Shown piece after piece: positions 1 through 9,501 of a stretch of DNA of 64,000 nt (positions are counted from its first letter, which is position 1; every line of letters begins with the position of its first letter). The notes beneath the pieces were generated by a model. It saw nothing but the letters and a program-made list of their open reading frames with translations, had not been told where the DNA came from and searched no databases. Position numbers and translations under genes: made by a program. Origin of the DNA: Shewanella sp. Arc9-LZ (GTDB lineage: Bacteria; Pseudomonadota; Gammaproteobacteria; Enterobacterales; Shewanellaceae). The stretch covers positions 2,666,001 through 2,730,000 of the forward strand of contig NZ_CP048031.1 of the NCBI RefSeq assembly GCF_010092445.1. The letters are read 5' to 3'.

Positions 1-965
1 GCTTGTCTCTCATCGTCTGGTTTTGGGGTATCGATATACTTTGACCAAATGGTATCGGTGATCTTAGCCATTTCTTGCTGAACATGATTTTTATCTGCCA
101 CAGCTTTGTCATATAACTGTTTAGCGGTCATACCAGACTGAATATCGAAGGCGAATTTTTCTTCGTATAAGGTTTCACCAATACGGAAATCACGGCCTCC
201 ATTTTCGGTTAGCTTAGTTTCAAGCGCGGTTAACCACTCAATGTGCTGTTTAATCGCTGCAGTTGCTGCATCAAAACGTTGAGTAAATAACGCTTTCTGC
301 TCTGCGCTTAAGCCTGAATCAGTGACTTGCTGGGCTAACTCGGCAGACAATACCGAAAATGCGCCTTGATTTTGCATAATCGCTAATTGGGTATGCTCAA
401 GTGTCGGCTCACTAATATTTTGTCGCGCGGCCTCATAATAAGCGGGCACATTTTCAAGACGTGCAATAACAGAGCCTAAGCGCTCATCTAACGGGGCAAA
501 GTCTTCATTGATGATTTGCGCAAAACCACCGGCAACATTGTAATTAGATGGATCCCATTGCCAACCTTTAAAGCGTGTAATTTCCCATTGCATTGACTCC
601 ACTAAATTACTCAGTAATTTATAATCAATTAACTCGTTAGCAGATAATAACTGCGGATCGAATTGGGCTAGTGCCGCTTGCTGTTGCTTAACAAATTGCA
701 GCGTTTTGTCGCGGCTAGATTGATTAGGGATTTCTAAATAGCCATCATTAACATGTTTGCCACTGTACAGAGCCCAGGTTGGTGATAACGCCCACAGCTC
801 ATCAATAAACTGTTGTGAATATTTGTTAAAGGTTAATTCTGTCACGGTTGTAGTTGTGCTAGCCTCTGCAGTAACTGCCTTTGTTTGTGGACTTGGCTTA
901 ACCGAGTCATCGCCACAGCCGACCATGGCAAAAGTAACCGCCAAAGCAAGTAAAGATTTTTTCAT
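1..965 (-). CDS. DUF885-family lipoprotein, partial (3' end outside window)
   Basis: The gene runs off the left edge, so about 321 N-terminal codons are visible with no stop. The start ATG at 965 follows a good AAGGGA ribosome site. The N-terminus MKKSLLALAVTFAMVGCGDD is a lipoprotein signal with a lipobox ending in Cys, so the product is probably anchored in the envelope. After a Thr/Ser-rich linker the protein has features I associate with the DUF885 family of secreted proteins, which are thought to be metallopeptidase-like: SPTWALYSG, long helices, and the segment ending FDIQSGMTAKQLYDKA. The catalytic part would lie further downstream and is not visible. Function is inferred from family resemblance only. 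Confidence 0.75.
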   Translation of the reverse strand, partial: MKKSLLALAVTFAMVGCGDDSVKPSPQTKAVTAEASTTTTVTELTFNKYSQQFIDELWALSPTWALYSGKHVNDGYLEIPNQSSRDKTLQFVKQQQAALAQFDPQLLSANELIDYKLLSNLVESMQWEITRFKGWQWDPSNYNVAGGFAQIINEDFAPLDERLGSVIARLENVPAYYEAARQNISEPTLEHTQLAIMQNQGAFSVLSAELAQQVTDSGLSAEQKALFTQRFDAATAAIKQHIEWLTALETKLTENGGRDFRIGETLYEEKFAFDIQSGMTAKQLYDKAVADKNHVQQEMAKITDTIWSKYIDTPKPDDERQ

Positions 966-1236
966 GAGTTATCCCTTACATTGTTATTATTTTTTAGTGT
1001 ATATAAACTTATTTTTTGATGCATATCGCTTTCGTGCACAAAGATTTTTGTTGCGAAGATACGAATAAAAATTCATCTTACGGCAATTATAATGAGTTAA
1101 TCATGTTCGTCACAGTTTTGCAGCATGCAGACACCTTTTGTGACATAAAAATAGTGAATCGATCAACTACTTGTAGCCTAGAAACCGATTTTTAGTTACA
1201 TAGCCGTGTCCATAATAATCAACAGAGGTCTTAACG

Positions 1237-2166
1237 ATGCCTTCAACACATATCCGACTACTGCTTAATGGTAAAAAAGCCGCCAATGTCGACATCAGAC
1301 AATCGGTTATCGCTTTACGTGAAAAGGGCCATACTGTTGATGTGCGGGTCTCTTGGGAAAGTGCCGATATGTTGCGTTTTATGACGGAAGCAATAGCCGA
1401 TAATGTCGGCAGAGTGGTTATTGGAGGCGGTGATGGCTCACTTAATGAGGCTGTTAATGCCCTGATGCAACTGCCACAACAGGATCATATGCTCGAAATA
1501 GCCGTGCTGCCATTAGGCACGGCAAATGATTTCGCCACTGCGTGTGGCATTAGCAATAATATTCACTCCACTTTGGAACTGGCGATTCATGGTGACAGCT
1601 ACCCTATTGATATCATCAGAGCCAACAATAATTATTTTATTAATGCGGCTGTCGCCGGTTTTGGCGCGCAAGTGACTGCAGAAACACCAACAGAGTTAAA
1701 AGATTTTCTGGGCGGCGGGGCTTATACCTTAATAGGATTGGCAAAAGCATTAGGCTTTAAGCCTTATCAAGGCAGTATTACCACCGATAAAGGCACGTTC
1801 GATGGCGATATTCTGGTAGGCGCCATTTGCAATAATAAGCAAGCTGGCGGCGGACAAATGCTGGCGCCCAATGCGTTAATTGATGATGGCTTGATGGATA
1901 TCACCCTGCTGAAGTCATTTTCAACCTTTGATATCCCGGTGGTGATAGAAGAAATACAAGCCATGAGTCATGAAGCCAGGTTTTGTTATCATTTTCAAAC
2001 CCGTTGGCTAGAAATTGATTTCCCTATCAAGTTACCGCTTAATTTAGATGGCGAACCCTATCCAACAGAGCAAATGCGTTTTGAAGTACTCCCAAAAGCC
2101 ATTCAGTTTGTGTTACCGCCAGACTGTCCATGCCTTGAGAAATCCACACAAAAAAGCGGAAAGTAA
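1237..2166 (+). CDS. yegS: YegS-type lipid kinase (DAGK catalytic domain)
   Basis: This is a 309-residue cytosolic lipid kinase of the diacylglycerol-kinase catalytic superfamily; E. coli YegS phosphorylates phosphatidylglycerol in vitro. The nucleotide-binding signature GGDGSLNE is at residues 64-71 and the second family motif PLGTANDFA at 92-100, and the length matches YegS (about 300). The C-terminal beta-rich half includes GGGQMLAPNALIDDGLMDI, the usual substrate-side segment of the fold. The start is supported by AGAGG ahead of the ATG. It is a single gene convergent with rhlE, and its last codons overlap the rhlE terminator. The natural substrate is not deducible. Confidence 0.88.
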   Translation: MPSTHIRLLLNGKKAANVDIRQSVIALREKGHTVDVRVSWESADMLRFMTEAIADNVGRVVIGGGDGSLNEAVNALMQLPQQDHMLEIAVLPLGTANDFATACGISNNIHSTLELAIHGDSYPIDIIRANNNYFINAAVAGFGAQVTAETPTELKDFLGGGAYTLIGLAKALGFKPYQGSITTDKGTFDGDILVGAICNNKQAGGGQMLAPNALIDDGLMDITLLKSFSTFDIPVVIEEIQAMSHEARFCYHFQTRWLEIDFPIKLPLNLDGEPYPTEQMRFEVLPKAIQFVLPPDCPCLEKSTQKSGK

Positions 2167-2176
2167 ATTCCGCTTT
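2149..2176 (-). terminator. Rho-independent terminator of rhlE
   Basis: A 9-bp perfect stem (AAAGCGGAA at 2153-2161 with TTCCGCTTT at 2168-2176) and 6-nt loop are followed on the minus strand by six T. It overlaps the stop codon of the convergent yegS gene, so the yegS 3' end and the rhlE terminator share DNA. Confidence 0.8.
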
Positions 2177-2219
2177 AATCGCCGATACAACAACTGAGTT
2201 AATCGTTTATTTAATCAGT

Positions 2220-3539
2220 TTAGATATTCCAGGGATTAGGTTTATTACCTTTCGGCGAGGCTGGCGCTTTAGCTGTTTTGGTTTTTCTAAAGTCAGCTGA
2301 AGCCGTTTTCGATTTGCCTAAACTCAGCGTAGGTCGGTCTGTCGTTGAGGTTGATTTATGCTGACGATTTTTTGGGATAAAATTCAACACCGAAATAGGA
2401 ATAGGCTTAGATGGTTCAAAACCGACTATTTCTTTGCGTTCAATTAAATGCCCCAAACGACTTTCAATCATACACAGGTTTTTAAAGTCATCATTGGACA
2501 CAAAAGAAATAGCGACACCAGCAGCACCCGCACGACCGGTTCGACCAATACGATGAATGTAGTCATCGGCCGGATAAGGCAAGTCATAATTGATTACACG
2601 AGATAAATCGTCAATATCAATACCACGCGCCGCAATACCGGTGGCTACTAGGTATTTAATGTTACCCGATTTAAAATCAGCTAAAATTTGTTCACGCACC
2701 GGCTGGCTGCGGCCACTGTGAATACACTCAGCAGCAATATCACGCTTTTCAAGCTGACTGACTAATTTAGCGGCACCTTGCTTAGTTTCGATAAAGATTA
2801 GCGCTTGATTCCACTCTTCGGTTTTAATTAAATGACTTAATAAAGCTGATTTTTTATCTTTATCAACCGTCGTTAACCACTGCTCGATTTTCGGTGCTGA
2901 ATCGCGATCAGCAATCACCGAAATTTCCACAGGACGCTTAATGGCCGTTTTCGCTAACGCACGCACTTGGTTTGATAATGTCGCGGAAAACAATAAACTC
3001 TGACGTTCAGAAGGTAATTTATCGATGATTTTATTAATATCTTCGATAAAGCCCATGTCGAGCATTCTATCGGCTTCATCAAGCACCAACACTTCAACTT
3101 CATCAAAGTGCACAGCACGTTGGGTATATAAGTCAAGTAAACGTCCTGGTGTCGCCACCAAAATATCCACACCATCAATTAAGGCTTGTTTTTGCGGCTT
3201 CTCATCAACCCCACCATAAATGGCGATAGAGGTTAACGATAAATGCTTGGCGTACTGCACTACGTTGGCGTGAACTTGCACTGCGAGTTCGCGAGTTGGG
3301 GTTAAAATCAACGCTCGAATACGTTTTGCACGCTGGGTTTCAGTGTCGGCTAAGCGTTCTAATATTGGTAATACAAAGCTTGCGGTTTTACCGGTGCCCG
3401 TTTGCGCCGCGGCAAGCAGGTTCTTACCCTTTAAAATAACCGGAATAGTCTGTTGTTGAATCGGTGTCGGCTGACTGTATCCCACTTCATGTAGGGCATT
3501 GACAATCGTGTCGCGTAATCCAAGTGTCGAAAAAGGCAT
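2220..3539 (-). CDS. rhlE: DEAD-box ATP-dependent RNA helicase RhlE
   Basis: A complete DEAD-box core: Q-motif around residues 22-28, Walker A AQTGTGKT 45-52, PTRELA 81-86, DEAD 154-157, SAT 185-187 and HRIGRTGR 329-336. A basic, low-complexity tail of about 60 residues follows (Lys/Ser/Thr/Pro-rich), as is common in RhlE proteins where the tail helps bind RNA. At 439 residues it is typical of RhlE rather than of SrmB or DeaD. The likely role is ATP-dependent RNA remodelling in ribosome maturation and RNA decay; RhlE-type helicases often help growth in the cold. It is transcribed alone and ends at its own terminator. Confidence 0.92.
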   Translation of the reverse strand: MPFSTLGLRDTIVNALHEVGYSQPTPIQQQTIPVILKGKNLLAAAQTGTGKTASFVLPILERLADTETQRAKRIRALILTPTRELAVQVHANVVQYAKHLSLTSIAIYGGVDEKPQKQALIDGVDILVATPGRLLDLYTQRAVHFDEVEVLVLDEADRMLDMGFIEDINKIIDKLPSERQSLLFSATLSNQVRALAKTAIKRPVEISVIADRDSAPKIEQWLTTVDKDKKSALLSHLIKTEEWNQALIFIETKQGAAKLVSQLEKRDIAAECIHSGRSQPVREQILADFKSGNIKYLVATGIAARGIDIDDLSRVINYDLPYPADDYIHRIGRTGRAGAAGVAISFVSNDDFKNLCMIESRLGHLIERKEIVGFEPSKPIPISVLNFIPKNRQHKSTSTTDRPTLSLGKSKTASADFRKTKTAKAPASPKGNKPNPWNI

Positions 3540-3687
3540 GAAAGTGGGTCTCAGTAGTAAAACAAGAATAAAGCATTATAGAGGCTACGCATAACAAGCG
3601 CTAACACCTCGTTAATATAAAGTCATACTAGACAACGGCGAGACGAAGCATCAGCCAAATTGTCAGTATTGTATTAAAACACAAATG

Positions 3688-3715
3688 AAAAAAGACGTCC
3701 GAAGACGTCTTTTTT
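3688..3715 (-). terminator. Terminator of tRNA-Ser with UUCG tetraloop
   Basis: A perfect 12-bp stem including GACGTC closes a 4-nt loop. On the minus strand it reads C(UUCG)G, the extra-stable tetraloop, followed by a T run. It starts 8 nt beyond the CCA end of tRNA-Ser, so it most likely ends that transcript. The A/T flanks are symmetric, so it could also act on the plus strand. Confidence 0.85.
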
Positions 3716-3722
3716 CATAATA

Positions 3723-3812
3723 TGGCGGTGAGCGAGAGATTCGAACTCTCGTTAGGGATAAACCTAAACACACTTTCCAGGCGTGCGCCTTCAGCCACTC
3801 AGCCAGCTCACC
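3723..3812 (-). tRNA. tRNA-Ser (anticodon GGA)
   Basis: This 90-nt class II tRNA includes an encoded CCA end. The acceptor stem GGTGAGC pairs with GCTCACC. The anticodon stem CACGC/GTGTG holds the loop CTGGAAA with anticodon GGA, the variable arm is long as in serine tRNAs, and the T arm carries GTTCGAATC. It reads UCC/UCU serine codons. It is a single gene with its own terminator just downstream. Confidence 0.97.
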
Positions 3813-4043
3813 AATTTGTGACTGACTTTTTATCCATACTATTAAAAGACATCAGATAAAAAGGCAGTACTTAATATTTAATTCTGTTGAGTAGGATAAT
3901 TACCTCTCAACAATACAAAACCACTTAATACTAACCGCGGCAGTGCTAATCGAGGCGTACTTTACGCAAATGATGATAGCGGGTCAAGCTAAAAATCCCC
4001 ACTATCAAGCGTTTGCACAAATGCACAGCAACTAGCAAGCTAA

Positions 4044-4667
4044 CTAACCTATTAAGGTAGGGAAAAGTCCTTTAACACCCGCGGCGATCACTTCAATGCC
4101 TAAAGACAACATCAGTAAACCCATTAGACGAGTAATAACGTTAATGCCAGTTTTACCTAATAGTTTAAACAGCATTGGCGCCATACGAAATAAACCCCAA
4201 CTAACAAGACCTAAGATAATAATGGTTAAAAACATACCAATGTAGTTGGTTATTTGGTGATGCTCCGCCGCAAACACAATCACCGCACTAATGGCACCAG
4301 GACCAGCCATTAATGGCAAAGCTAAAGGGACAACCGCAACAGACTCCATACCTGAAGACTCACGGTCTTCTTCTTGGTTGCGTTTCACTTCACTGATTTT
4401 ACCTTGCAGCATCGACATGGCAATAATACAAATCAAGCTACCACCGGCAATACGAAAAGCCGATAATGAAATACTGAACATACTAAGAATGTAATGCCCT
4501 GCTATTGCCGTCACCAATAAAATGACCACTACGGCAAAGTTTGCCACCCGGTTGGTATGTCTACGCTCAACTTCAGTTTGATGGCTGGTTAAGCTAACAA
4601 AAACAGGTAATAACCCTACTGGGTTAATAATGGCTAATAGTCCTAGAAAGAACTTGATATAAAGCAT
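4044..4667 (-). CDS. ychE: MarC/YchE-family inner membrane protein
   Basis: About 207 residues with six predicted membrane segments and the MarC-family signatures INPVGLLPVF near the N-terminus and PLALPLMAGPGAIS in the middle. A charged cytoplasmic loop (EVKRNQEEDRESSG) lies between the third and fourth segments. The transport substrate of this family is unsettled; some relatives are annotated as amino-acid (NAAT) exporters, and MarC itself is not a drug pump. I chose ATG 4667 over the in-frame GTG at 4676 because AGTGGA lies just upstream of the ATG. It appears monocistronic. Confidence 0.82.
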   Translation of the reverse strand: MLYIKFFLGLLAIINPVGLLPVFVSLTSHQTEVERRHTNRVANFAVVVILLVTAIAGHYILSMFSISLSAFRIAGGSLICIIAMSMLQGKISEVKRNQEEDRESSGMESVAVVPLALPLMAGPGAISAVIVFAAEHHQITNYIGMFLTIIILGLVSWGLFRMAPMLFKLLGKTGINVITRLMGLLMLSLGIEVIAAGVKGLFPTLIG

Positions 4668-5058
4668 GAAATCCACTTGGTATAACCCTCTTGATATTAC
4701 CTGTATTGAAGCTCGATTCTGAGGGCGCTAATGTAGCTGAAACATTGCCATTCCCCAAATGAAATTTTTTATATTTGATAGACCGTTTTACAATACAAAA
4801 ACTAATGCAACGTCTATTATTTGTGTTTTTACATCATAATGACAGTTAACGTAAACACGCACTTTTAGTTATTTTATTTCACTATACAGTTCTAATTAGC
4901 ATCAATATGATGATTTAACCTACAACATAACTTAAAATCTTGTTTGTCTGTGGTTAACCTACATATTATTCAACAAAATAAGAATAGCCTTATGATGAAA
5001 AATACTAACGATAGCGGAGTTTTTATTTCTCCTAAAAGTATACATTTAGCCGGTCAGT

Positions 5059-5196
5059 TTATTTTGACAGTATGTAAGTGTATTTTTTAGGTAAACTGTA
5101 TATATCGATTCCAGCATCACCTTGACTAATGAATAACTCATTACCTCTGGTAAAACTGCGATTGGCTTGACCCACAATATCCGAAGCTACAATAGC
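5059..5196 (-). pseudogene. Possible decayed gene fragment (C-terminal remnant)
   Basis: An open minus-strand stretch of 44 codons, bounded upstream by a stop with no start codon, reads like real protein (for example SFTRGNELFISQGDAGIDIY) before ending in TAA. It has no ribosome site or N-terminus, and the terminator at 5205-5240 lies immediately upstream. It could be the tail of a lost gene. I do not recognise the family, and chance cannot be excluded for so short a stretch. Confidence 0.25.
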
Positions 5197-5204
5197 TTAG
5201 GCAC

Positions 5205-5240
5205 AAAAAAGAGATGTTGCCAGTGGCAACATCTCTTTTA
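5205..5240 (-). terminator. Strong hairpin terminator
   Basis: A perfect 11-bp stem (GAGATGTTGCC at 5211-5221 with its complement at 5225-5235) and 3-nt loop are followed on the minus strand by six T. It lies about 290 bp downstream of the S9 peptidase stop, with the MITE-like element in between. It may be that gene's original terminator, displaced by the insertion. The plus-strand T run is shorter. Confidence 0.75.
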
Positions 5241-5332
5241 ATTAACTCTGAAAGTAACTCTGCTGTGAAGATCAGGCCATTATTTCAATACTGACCTGCG
5301 TAAACCCTCTACAGAGAAACTACACACTATTT

Positions 5333-5529
5333 AACCTGAACTCGGGATAAGAGACAAATATATGATTATAAAGATCATAGTCTTATACGTTAACAACTCT
5401 CAAACTTGTCATTTGTTTTACGAACAAGGCGAATTGACGCGTCAATAGCGGGTCTATTGCAAGTTAATTCAACAACGTTAGCAAGGCAAAGAGCTGTTTG
5501 AGAGACGTTTGTTATCCCAATTTCAGGTT
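5333..5529. mobile_element. Small MITE-like element with terminal inverted repeats
   Basis: A 197-bp non-coding element. The left end (AACCTGAACTCGGGATAA) and the inverted right end match at 16 of 18 positions, ATTT flanks both sides as a possible target duplication, and there is an inner inverted pair CTCTCAAAC/GTTTGAGAG. The interior has a perfect 14-bp palindrome at 5433-5446 and a CAATAG/CTATTG hairpin. There is no coding capacity. The right end lies at the stop codon of the S9 peptidase gene: the element supplies the last two bases of the TAA. No second copy was seen in the window. Confidence 0.6.
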
Positions 5530-7579
5530 ATTTAGCTGTCCAACGATCCATCCAGCCTAGTACATTCTTGTACCATAGCTGTAGGTTATCTTGATTTAAG
5601 ATCCAGTGATTCTCATCTGGAAATACCAATAGCTCTGAAGGAATACCTTTACGCTGCATAAAGGTAAATGCAGCAAGACCTTGGCCATAAGGTACACGGT
5701 AGTCTTTTTCACCATGGATGACGAGCATCGGCGTTTTCCAGTTTTCAACATAGTTTACTGGGTTAAACTTTTCATATAGCTCTTTGTTTTGATCGTATGG
5801 GCCACCGAATTCATATTCAGGGAACCATAATTCTTCTGTAACGTAATACATAGAACGCATATCAAACAAACCAGCATGGTCGACTAAACACTTGAAGCCA
5901 TCGTTCCATTTACCTTGGAACCAGTTCATCATATAGCCACCGTAAGAACCGCCCAGTGCACATGCATTGTTAGCATCTAACCAAGGTTGCTGCGCGGTAA
6001 CTGCTGCCATGCCTTTTTTAAGATCTTCAAGCGGTTTTCCGCCCCAATCCTTGCCAATAGAGTCGGTAAACGCTTGACCATATCCAGTAGAACCATGGAA
6101 GTCGACCATCACTACGCCATAGCCTGCACCCGCCCATAACTGAGCATTCCAGCGGCTGCTGAAACTGTTACCAAATGAGCCTTGTGGGCCACCGTGTACC
6201 AGGTAAGCTATTGGGTATTTTTTACCTTCTTCATAGTTAACAGGTTTGATCCAATAACCATGAACAGTTTCGTCATTCCAACCTTTAAAGTTGAACTGTT
6301 CAAAATCACCAAACTTAATGTCAGCTAATTTTTCACTGTTGACGTTGGTTAGCTGTTTAAGTTGTTCACCTTCTAGTGACACACTGAATAAATCGCCAGG
6401 TTCAACTAATGATGACTTCTGGAAAATAAGACGATTACTGGTCACAGCCACTAGGCTGTTGCTGCCTTGGTTGTAAATAGGACGCACATCACCAAACTGA
6501 GTGTTCACTTCAAAAATGGTCACTTGCCCAAGATCTTGTGCTGTCACATACAAAGTACGACCATCGGCACTAAAATTTAATGAACTCGCACTGCGATCCC
6601 ACAATGGTGCGACTTCTTTTTCCTGACCTGTAACATTGTCACGTAACATAATGCGGGAGCGATCAGCTTCGTAACCCGCCTTGGTCATGGCTAAATAAGC
6701 AAGATAACGGCCATCGGCAGAGAACGTTGGCTGGGCATCCCATGCTTGGTTATCTGGGGTTAAGTTAACCGTTTCACCGCCAGCTACAGGCACTTGCCAT
6801 AAATCGTAGTTAGTAGTCCAAGCTTGATCACGGCTCGGCGCTTTCGCGCTATAAACAACGTACTTACCGTCTGCAGTAAAGGTGACTTCTTCCATACCAG
6901 AAAATGGCTTAGGCGGTGTTTCAGTGTCACGGCCCGCTGTTACGTTTGTTGCTGTGGTAATTTTGTTGCCATTAAGCGAGGCGACAAACAAATGATTACG
7001 TGCATGATCTTCCCAAGTGTCCCAATGACGTACCATCAACTGCTTGTATTGACGCCCGGTGCTTTTACGTTCAGCTTCGGCAGTAAACTTGTCTTTTGAA
7101 CACGCTAAGTCTTTACACTCTGGAAATACCCGCAGCGTCATAACAACTTGCTTACCGTCGTTAGACAATTTGTAGCCATTGATATCTAACGGTAAATCAG
7201 TAACCGCGATAGCTTCTCCGCCATCAAGGGCCAATTGATACAATTGACTGGTGCCGGAGCGCGTGGCGAGGAAATAAATCGATTTTCCATCTGGCGAAAA
7301 GCTGACATCGTGTTCAGTACCGGCTGCCGAGGTAAGTTGCTTTGGCTTAGCATTTTTATCGTTCAAATCGAGAAGATAAAGATCTGAGTTGCCCTCGCCT
7401 TTATCATCAACCACTTTTACGCCGTACACCATGGTTTTACCATCATTTGATACGGCCGCTGAATGCAACTTATTTAAGTTAACCAGTTGCTGAACATTAA
7501 AAGCTGCGGGCTCTGCCGCAGACACTGATGTTGCCATACCAGCAGCAACCAGTGCGAATAATACAGAAGACTTTTTCAT
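5528..7579 (-). CDS. Exported S9-family serine peptidase (prolyl oligopeptidase / acylaminoacyl-peptidase type)
   Basis: About 683 residues. The signal peptide MKKSSVLFALVAAGMATSVSAA predicts export, probably to the periplasm. An N-terminal WD40/PD40-like beta-propeller follows, with repeated motifs such as SPDGKSIYF and SADGRYLAY, then a C-terminal alpha/beta hydrolase domain. Counting from the in-frame ATG at 7588, the triad is Ser548 in GGSYGGYM, Asp629 in HGEKDYRVPY and His661 in DENHW. These features fit S9 dipeptidyl/acylaminoacyl peptidases that trim short peptides. I prefer ATG 7579 because a GAGA ribosome-like site is well spaced from it and the signal peptide then begins MKK. The MITE-like element touches its stop codon. 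Confidence 0.88.
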   Translation of the reverse strand: MKKSSVLFALVAAGMATSVSAAEPAAFNVQQLVNLNKLHSAAVSNDGKTMVYGVKVVDDKGEGNSDLYLLDLNDKNAKPKQLTSAAGTEHDVSFSPDGKSIYFLATRSGTSQLYQLALDGGEAIAVTDLPLDINGYKLSNDGKQVVMTLRVFPECKDLACSKDKFTAEAERKSTGRQYKQLMVRHWDTWEDHARNHLFVASLNGNKITTATNVTAGRDTETPPKPFSGMEEVTFTADGKYVVYSAKAPSRDQAWTTNYDLWQVPVAGGETVNLTPDNQAWDAQPTFSADGRYLAYLAMTKAGYEADRSRIMLRDNVTGQEKEVAPLWDRSASSLNFSADGRTLYVTAQDLGQVTIFEVNTQFGDVRPIYNQGSNSLVAVTSNRLIFQKSSLVEPGDLFSVSLEGEQLKQLTNVNSEKLADIKFGDFEQFNFKGWNDETVHGYWIKPVNYEEGKKYPIAYLVHGGPQGSFGNSFSSRWNAQLWAGAGYGVVMVDFHGSTGYGQAFTDSIGKDWGGKPLEDLKKGMAAVTAQQPWLDANNACALGGSYGGYMMNWFQGKWNDGFKCLVDHAGLFDMRSMYYVTEELWFPEYEFGGPYDQNKELYEKFNPVNYVENWKTPMLVIHGEKDYRVPYGQGLAAFTFMQRKGIPSELLVFPDENHWILNQDNLQLWYKNVLGWMDRWTAK

Positions 7580-7683
7580 TGTTATCATGTCTCAGTTGTT
7601 TAAATAAAACGTATTACGTTTAGGCCACAAATACAGCCAATATCAAACGTAATCATAAAATGTATATTGCAGACTAACCAAAG

Positions 7684-7735
7684 CAAAACGCTCAGGCAAC
7701 AAGCCTTTTGTAAAAAGCTGTAAACCCGAGCGTTT
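7684..7735 (-). terminator. Probable fumarase terminator hairpin
   Basis: AAACGCTC (7686-7693) pairs with GAGCGTTT (7728-7735) around an A/T-rich loop that itself contains complementary segments. On the minus strand the stem ends in TTTT. It lies about 50 bp after the fumarase stop. The loop is long, so confidence is moderate. Confidence 0.5.
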
Positions 7736-7785
7736 AATCACATTGACACTTATCGCTTATGTCTAAGCACAATGTTATCGATGGC

Positions 7786-9363
7786 TTACTTATTAGCTTT
7801 ACTGTTAGCGATGTTAATTTTCCAAATCGCTGGGCCAGTTTCGTGCGCATTAACACCATTGGTATCAACCGCCACGGTCACAGGCATGTCTTGCACATCA
7901 AATTCGTAAATCGCTTCCATGCCTAAATCTTCAAATGCGACAACACGTGATTTCTTAATCGCTTTCGACACTAGGTATGCCGCGCCGCCAACAGCCATTA
8001 AATACACTGCTTTGTGCTTTTTAATTGAAGCAACCGTTTCAGGACCACGCTCAGACTTACCAATCATGCCCATTAGGCCTGTTTGGTCTAACATCATGTC
8101 AGTGAACTTATCCATACGGGTTGCCGTTGTTGGGCCTGCAGGGCCAACCACTTCATCACCGACTGGGTCTACTGGGCCAACGTAATAAATAAACTTACCG
8201 GTAAAATCGACACCTGCTGGTAAACCTTCACCAGACTCAAGCAACATTTGAATCCTTTTATGGGCCGCATCGCGGCCAGTCAGCATTTTACCGTTGAGTA
8301 ATAAGGTATCACCACTCTTCCAAGTTTCGATTTCAGCTTGAGTGACCGTATCTAAATTGACACGGTGAGTGTTTTCTCCCGCTTCACGAGTAATTTCAGG
8401 CCAATCAGACAAAGATGGTGGTACTAAATCGACTGGACCAGTGCCATCTAAATGAAAATGCACATGGCGCGTTGCTGCGCAGTTAGGGATCATCACCACC
8501 GGTTTAGACGCTGCATGAGTCGGTACAGATTTAATTTTAACATCTAATACTGTAGTGAGTCCGCCCAACCCTTGAGCGCCTATGCCTAAATTATTTGCGC
8601 GTTCAAAAATGTCTAAACGAAGCTTTTCTTCTGTGGTCTCTGCACCACGAGCCATCAACTCATGAATATCAACAGGGTCCATTAATGATTCTTTGGCCAG
8701 AACGGCCGCTTTCTCAGCAGTACCACCGATACCTATGCCTAACATACCCGGTGGACACCAGCCCGCGCCCATTGTTGGTAATGTTTTTTCTACCCAAGCG
8801 GCGATATCGTCTGACGGATTAAGCATGGCCATTTTGGATTTATTTTCCGACCCACCACCTTTGGCTGCAATCATCACTTCTATTTGATTACCAGCAACCA
8901 TATCAATATGAACCACTGATGGTGTGTTGTCTTTGGTATTTTTACGCGCACCGGCAGGGTCTGACACTATTGATGCACGTAATGGATTATCTGGATTGGT
9001 ATAAGCACGACGTACACCTTCATCGACCATTTCTTGAACTGTCATGTCAGTTTTATCCCACTGAACAGACATACCAATTTTAACAAAGGTGGTGACAATT
9101 CCAGTGTCTTGGCATAAAGGGCGTTTGCCTTCGGCTGACATACGGGAGTTAATCAGAATTTGGGCAATGGCGTCTTTAGCGGCAGCGCTTTCTTCACGCT
9201 CGTAAGCTTTGGTCATTGCATCAACAAAGTCTTTGGGATGGTAATACGAGATGTATTGCAGAGAATCAGCAATACTTTCAATAAAGTCAGCTTGTTTAAT
9301 CACGACAGCTTGACTAGATATAGGTGAATGAGTTGTAGAGTGAGATGTGGTATTCGTCGACAT
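7786..9363 (-). CDS. fumA: Fumarate hydratase, class I (iron-sulfur)
   Basis: This is the oxygen-sensitive [4Fe-4S] class I fumarase of the TCA cycle, interconverting fumarate and malate in the cytosol. N- and C-terminal domains are fused in one chain of about 525 residues, as in E. coli FumA/FumB. Characteristic segments include RPLCQDTG, NTKDNTPSVVH, GGGSENKSKMAML, CPPGMLGIGIGGTAEKA, IPNCAATRH and GPAGPTTATRMD; conserved Cys in LCQDTG, WCPPG and PNCAATRH are candidate cluster ligands. I chose ATG 9363 because GGAG sits 8 nt upstream of it; the in-frame ATG at 9384 has no such site. FumA and FumB cannot be told apart from sequence alone, so the symbol is nominal. It diverges from pabB. Confidence 0.93.
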   Translation of the reverse strand: MSTNTTSHSTTHSPISSQAVVIKQADFIESIADSLQYISYYHPKDFVDAMTKAYEREESAAAKDAIAQILINSRMSAEGKRPLCQDTGIVTTFVKIGMSVQWDKTDMTVQEMVDEGVRRAYTNPDNPLRASIVSDPAGARKNTKDNTPSVVHIDMVAGNQIEVMIAAKGGGSENKSKMAMLNPSDDIAAWVEKTLPTMGAGWCPPGMLGIGIGGTAEKAAVLAKESLMDPVDIHELMARGAETTEEKLRLDIFERANNLGIGAQGLGGLTTVLDVKIKSVPTHAASKPVVMIPNCAATRHVHFHLDGTGPVDLVPPSLSDWPEITREAGENTHRVNLDTVTQAEIETWKSGDTLLLNGKMLTGRDAAHKRIQMLLESGEGLPAGVDFTGKFIYYVGPVDPVGDEVVGPAGPTTATRMDKFTDMMLDQTGLMGMIGKSERGPETVASIKKHKAVYLMAVGGAAYLVSKAIKKSRVVAFEDLGMEAIYEFDVQDMPVTVAVDTNGVNAHETGPAIWKINIANSKANK

Positions 9364-9501
9364 ATGGGGTGCTCCAGCAGCCATTGCGGCCTAACATGGT
9401 TATCGTTTTTATTAGAATCGATTTAATATTAACTATTAAGACCAATATGATACTCTTTCCATCCTTTTTGGGCTACATCACATTTTAGATAAGGGTTATC
9501 G

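Noticed and set aside
757..1068. A 103-codon plus-strand frame opposite the DUF885 lipoprotein gene
   Set aside because: It is antisense to a well supported signal peptide and N-terminus and continues into non-coding DNA.
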